64,000 bases of DNA, from NCBI GenBank assembly GCA_965226155.1, contig OZ245331.1, positions 1,302,001-1,366,000 on the forward strand, in the 5' to 3' direction. Shown here piece after piece: positions 63,257 to 64,000 of the stretch. Each line of letters opens with the position of its first letter. Position 1 is the first letter of the stretch. The notes under the pieces were generated by a model, which did no database searches, was not told where the DNA came from, and saw nothing but the letters and a program-made list of their open reading frames with translations. Source of the stretch: G965226155 sp965226155 (GTDB lineage Bacteria; Pseudomonadota; Gammaproteobacteria; Eutrophobiales; Eutrophobiaceae). A program made the translations under genes and the position numbers.

Positions 63257-64000
63257 TTTCTATGCGTTTGTCTGAAGCTGCAGCTAGAGTTGAAGGCGAA
63301 TTGTCTGGGTTAGACACATTATTTACTGGTTGTAGTATAGATAGTCGTTCAATTCGGAATGGTGAATTATTTATTGCATTGCATGGCAAGCATTTTGATG
63401 GTCATTCATTCATCCAATCCGCAAGAGATGCAGGAGCTTCTGCCGCACTGGTAGAACAAAATGACACGACTGATGATCTGCCGTATGTGATCGTAAAGAA
63501 TTCGAGAGCGGCAATGGCAAAACTAGCAAGTCAGTGGCGTGGTGTCTTCAGTATTCCCGTGATTGCAGTGACTGGTAGTAATGGGAAAACCACCGTTAAA
63601 GAAATGATTACCTCCATCCTGAATATTTCTGCACCGGTACTGTCAACTACAGGTAATTTGAACAACGAGATTGGTGTGCCGCTGACATTATTCGGTTTAG
63701 ATAATAAACATAGATACGCTGTTATCGAAATGGGAGCAAATCACCCCGGTGAGATAGCATTTTTAAGTAACATAGCCAGGCCGACAGTCGTATTGATTAC
63801 CCAATGTGCACCGGCACACCTGAAAGGTTTTGGCTCCATCGAAGGAGTTGCACAAGCCAAGGCTGAAATATATTCAGGTCTGACAAAGGCAGGGATCGCT
63901 GTAGTGAATGCAGACGATCATTATGCAAACATCTACAAAGATTCAGCAAAGTACAATCCGCAAATCAGTTTTGGAATAAAAAAACAGGCGGATGTTTCAG
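63253..64000 (+). CDS. murF: UDP-MurNAc-tripeptide:D-Ala-D-Ala ligase MurF, N-terminal part (cut by window edge)
   Basis: ATG 63253 overlaps the murE stop (ATGA). About 249 codons are open to the edge: MRLSEAAARVEGELSGLDTL, SIDSRSIRNGELFIALHGKH, PVIAVTGSNGKTTVKEMITS (ATP loop), STTGNLNNEIGVPLTLFGL and VIEMGANHPGEIAFLSNIAR. This is MurF, which attaches the terminal D-Ala-D-Ala dipeptide. Truncation is by the window. Confidence 0.95.
   Translation, partial: MISMRLSEAAARVEGELSGLDTLFTGCSIDSRSIRNGELFIALHGKHFDGHSFIQSARDAGASAALVEQNDTTDDLPYVIVKNSRAAMAKLASQWRGVFSIPVIAVTGSNGKTTVKEMITSILNISAPVLSTTGNLNNEIGVPLTLFGLDNKHRYAVIEMGANHPGEIAFLSNIARPTVVLITQCAPAHLKGFGSIEGVAQAKAEIYSGLTKAGIAVVNADDHYANIYKDSAKYNPQISFGIKKQADVS

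Noticed and set aside
1..64000. CRISPR array, prophage or integrative element
   Set aside because: No regularly spaced direct repeats, cas genes, integrase or phage structural genes were seen; tRNA-Glu and tRNA-Leu lie at region edges but no attachment-site repeats were found.

Overview
The window reads as a chromosomal segment of a gammaproteobacterium, AT-rich by eye. The evidence is core gene order: pepA/lptFG, pcnB-folK-dNK-panBC, queA-tgt-yajC-secDF, ibaG-murA-hisG-hisD, petABC-sspAB, lpoA-yraN-diaA-dolP, and rsmI-rnpB-mraZ-rsmH-ftsL-ftsI-murE-murF. PdxB, LptF/G, LpoA and SspA/B homologues all point the same way. A closer taxonomic placement cannot be made from the sequence alone.

Layout. 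1-3.3 kb: 5' part of pepA (minus strand, cut by the window edge), divergent lptF-lptG, then a convergent RDD membrane protein. 3.4-5.8 kb: accessory patch with a frameshifted SIR2-like gene, a complete IS30-family element and tRNA-Glu(CTC). 5.9-10.9 kb: pcnB, folK, deoxynucleoside kinase, panB, panC and a CinA-like gene in one tight run. 10.9-15.6 kb: mostly minus-strand metabolic and accessory genes (pirin, a broken AsmA-like gene, VOC protein, metY, DUF3179 protein, small lipoprotein). 15.7-32.7 kb: a strongly accessory region with three more copies of the same IS30-family element, a porin, an MBL hydrolase, a TPR-sulfotransferase, a cytochrome c/propeller protein and a run of broken genes. 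These are an MBL 5' fragment, a headless sulfatase, a second TPR-sulfotransferase, an autotransporter and an alpha/beta hydrolase. 32.7-64 kb: tRNA-Leu(CAA), then almost uninterrupted core genes to a window-truncated murF.

How the genes work together. The core blocks serve LPS export (LptF/G), pantothenate and folate synthesis, queuosine tRNA modification, Sec export (YajC/SecD/SecF), outer-membrane lipid homeostasis (RND/MMPL protein with an MlaC-like carrier, DolP), peptidoglycan synthesis and division (MurA, LpoA, FtsL, FtsI, MurE, MurF), histidine synthesis and the cytochrome bc1 complex.

Most notable points. (1) The RNase P RNA gene carries an approximately 74-nt imperfect inverted repeat, resembling REP/RAYT-type repeats, exactly where helix P12 belongs. 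(2) About nine genes are visibly decayed. Almost all are accessory; the one core-cluster case is yraN. The long essential genes are intact, which argues for real pseudogenization and IS expansion rather than poor sequence. (3) petA has no ATG, GTG or TTG start upstream of its twin-arginine motif. (4) A two-gene MMPL/MlaC-like pair sits in front of ibaG-murA where mlaFEDCB is usual. No CRISPR array or prophage was seen.
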